Assembly: GCA_027625125.1 (NCBI GenBank)
Contig: JAQBXG010000100.1
Span: 1 to 6,252, forward strand
Direction of reading: 5' to 3'
From: Pseudomonadota bacterium
GTDB lineage: Bacteria > Pseudomonadota > Alphaproteobacteria > UBA2966 > CAIVPW01
Length of the DNA stretch: 6,252 nucleotides
Below, in pieces: positions 5,825 to 6,252 of this stretch. The position numbers and the translations under genes were made by a program. The notes under the pieces were generated by a model, which worked only from the letters and a program-made list of their open reading frames with translations, ran no database searches and had not been told where the DNA came from. How positions within the stretch are numbered: position 1 is the stretch's first letter; the number at the start of each line of letters is the position of its first letter.

Positions 5825-6252
5825 GGCCCGCTTATACCAGATATTGCGGCCTGGCGCGTCACACGCTCTACCAGTCGTATCCGGGCGCGCAGATTCCGCG
5901 GGTCCGCCACCGCCCGGCGCAGGAACGCGCCGGTCACCCGCAGGGCCTGGACCAGCACCAGGGCGCTCGCCGCCGGACTGTCGGGGCGGTGGTCGCCGAC
6001 GGTGGCGACGCCGGTCAGAATCCCCGGCAACGGCAGGGCGTTGCGGTCGTCTTCCGGTGCGACGATTTCGCCGGTTCGTTCCGACACCGCCCAAGGCCCG
6101 TCGCCGGGCAACGCCGCGAGGTCCAGCCCGAACCCCAACGTCGACAGCAGCGCCAGTTCCCACCGTGCGTAGCGCGACATCCAGTCCGTGGCGTCGTCCT
6201 CGACCGCGTCGAGCATTTCGCACAGGTCGGCGAACACGCCGGGGTGTGGCTC
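5821..6252 (-). CDS. recO: DNA repair protein RecO (C-terminal part)
   Basis: RecO works with RecF and RecR to load RecA on SSB-coated single-stranded DNA. Only the last 143 residues are in the window; the gene runs off the right edge, so roughly the first 100 residues (the OB-fold domain) are missing because of the window limit, not by truncation. The helical C-terminal domain is recognisable: EPHPGVFADLCEMLDAV at the edge, then WMSRYARWELALLSTLGFGL, a short region SERTGEIV, LPLPGIL, and the closing helix LRVTGAFLRRAV. The Cys found after GFGLDL-like segments in many RecO proteins (E. coli HCAGSG) is replaced (DLAALPGDG). Its TGA stop overlaps the parC start by four bases. The frame stays open to position 6252; the GTG at 6237 is an internal codon, not the start. 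Confidence 0.88.
   Translation of the reverse strand, partial: EPHPGVFADLCEMLDAVEDDATDWMSRYARWELALLSTLGFGLDLAALPGDGPWAVSERTGEIVAPEDDRNALPLPGILTGVATVGDHRPDSPAASALVLVQALRVTGAFLRRAVADPRNLRARIRLVERVTRQAAISGISGP

Noticed and set aside
4013..6172. 719-codon open frame on the plus strand, antisense to parC and recO
   Set aside because: Its product is rich in Arg, Gln, His and Ala with no recognisable domain, as expected from the complement of GC-rich coding DNA. The minus strand carries clear, intact parC and recO.
5825..6223. N-terminal extension of parC (open frame to 6223)
   Set aside because: It overlaps recO in another frame and the extra residues are Arg/Gly-rich without ParC similarity. The ATG at 5824 gives the family N-terminus.

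Overview
The window looks like ordinary chromosomal DNA from a GC-rich, flagellated alphaproteobacterium, probably Rhodospirillales-like. That placement is inferred from the MotA/MotB type, the recO-parC gene pair, the alphaproteobacterial style of ParC (GNIDGD...AAMRYTEARL) and a Bpt-type aminoacyl-transferase. It was not tested by any search. I found no mobile element, CRISPR array, tRNA, rRNA or unknown multi-gene system.

Layout, left to right. Positions 1-119 hold no gene; they contain a short inverted repeat and a sigma-54-like -24/-12 element just before motA. On the plus strand, motA (120-980) and motB (1000-1875) encode the proton-driven flagellar stator and form a tight operon. Next comes bpt (1947-2738), an N-end-rule leucyl-transferase. 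It starts at a GTG with no visible Shine-Dalgarno and has its own candidate promoter in the motB-bpt gap.

The minus strand carries, in transcription order, the 3' part of recO (enters from the right edge, ends at 5821), parC (5824-3590) and bioY (3555-2953). recO and parC overlap by the four bases ATGA. bioY starts 34 bp beyond parC. These three are probably co-transcribed: recombinational repair, chromosome decatenation and biotin uptake.

The plus and minus groups converge in a 214-bp gap (2739-2952). Most of that gap is an imperfect tandem array of a 35-37 bp hairpin-bearing unit. One unit has the form of an intrinsic terminator for bpt. The last unit runs into bioY and supplies its final codons and stop. 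This array is the most unusual item in the window; the genes themselves are well-known families.
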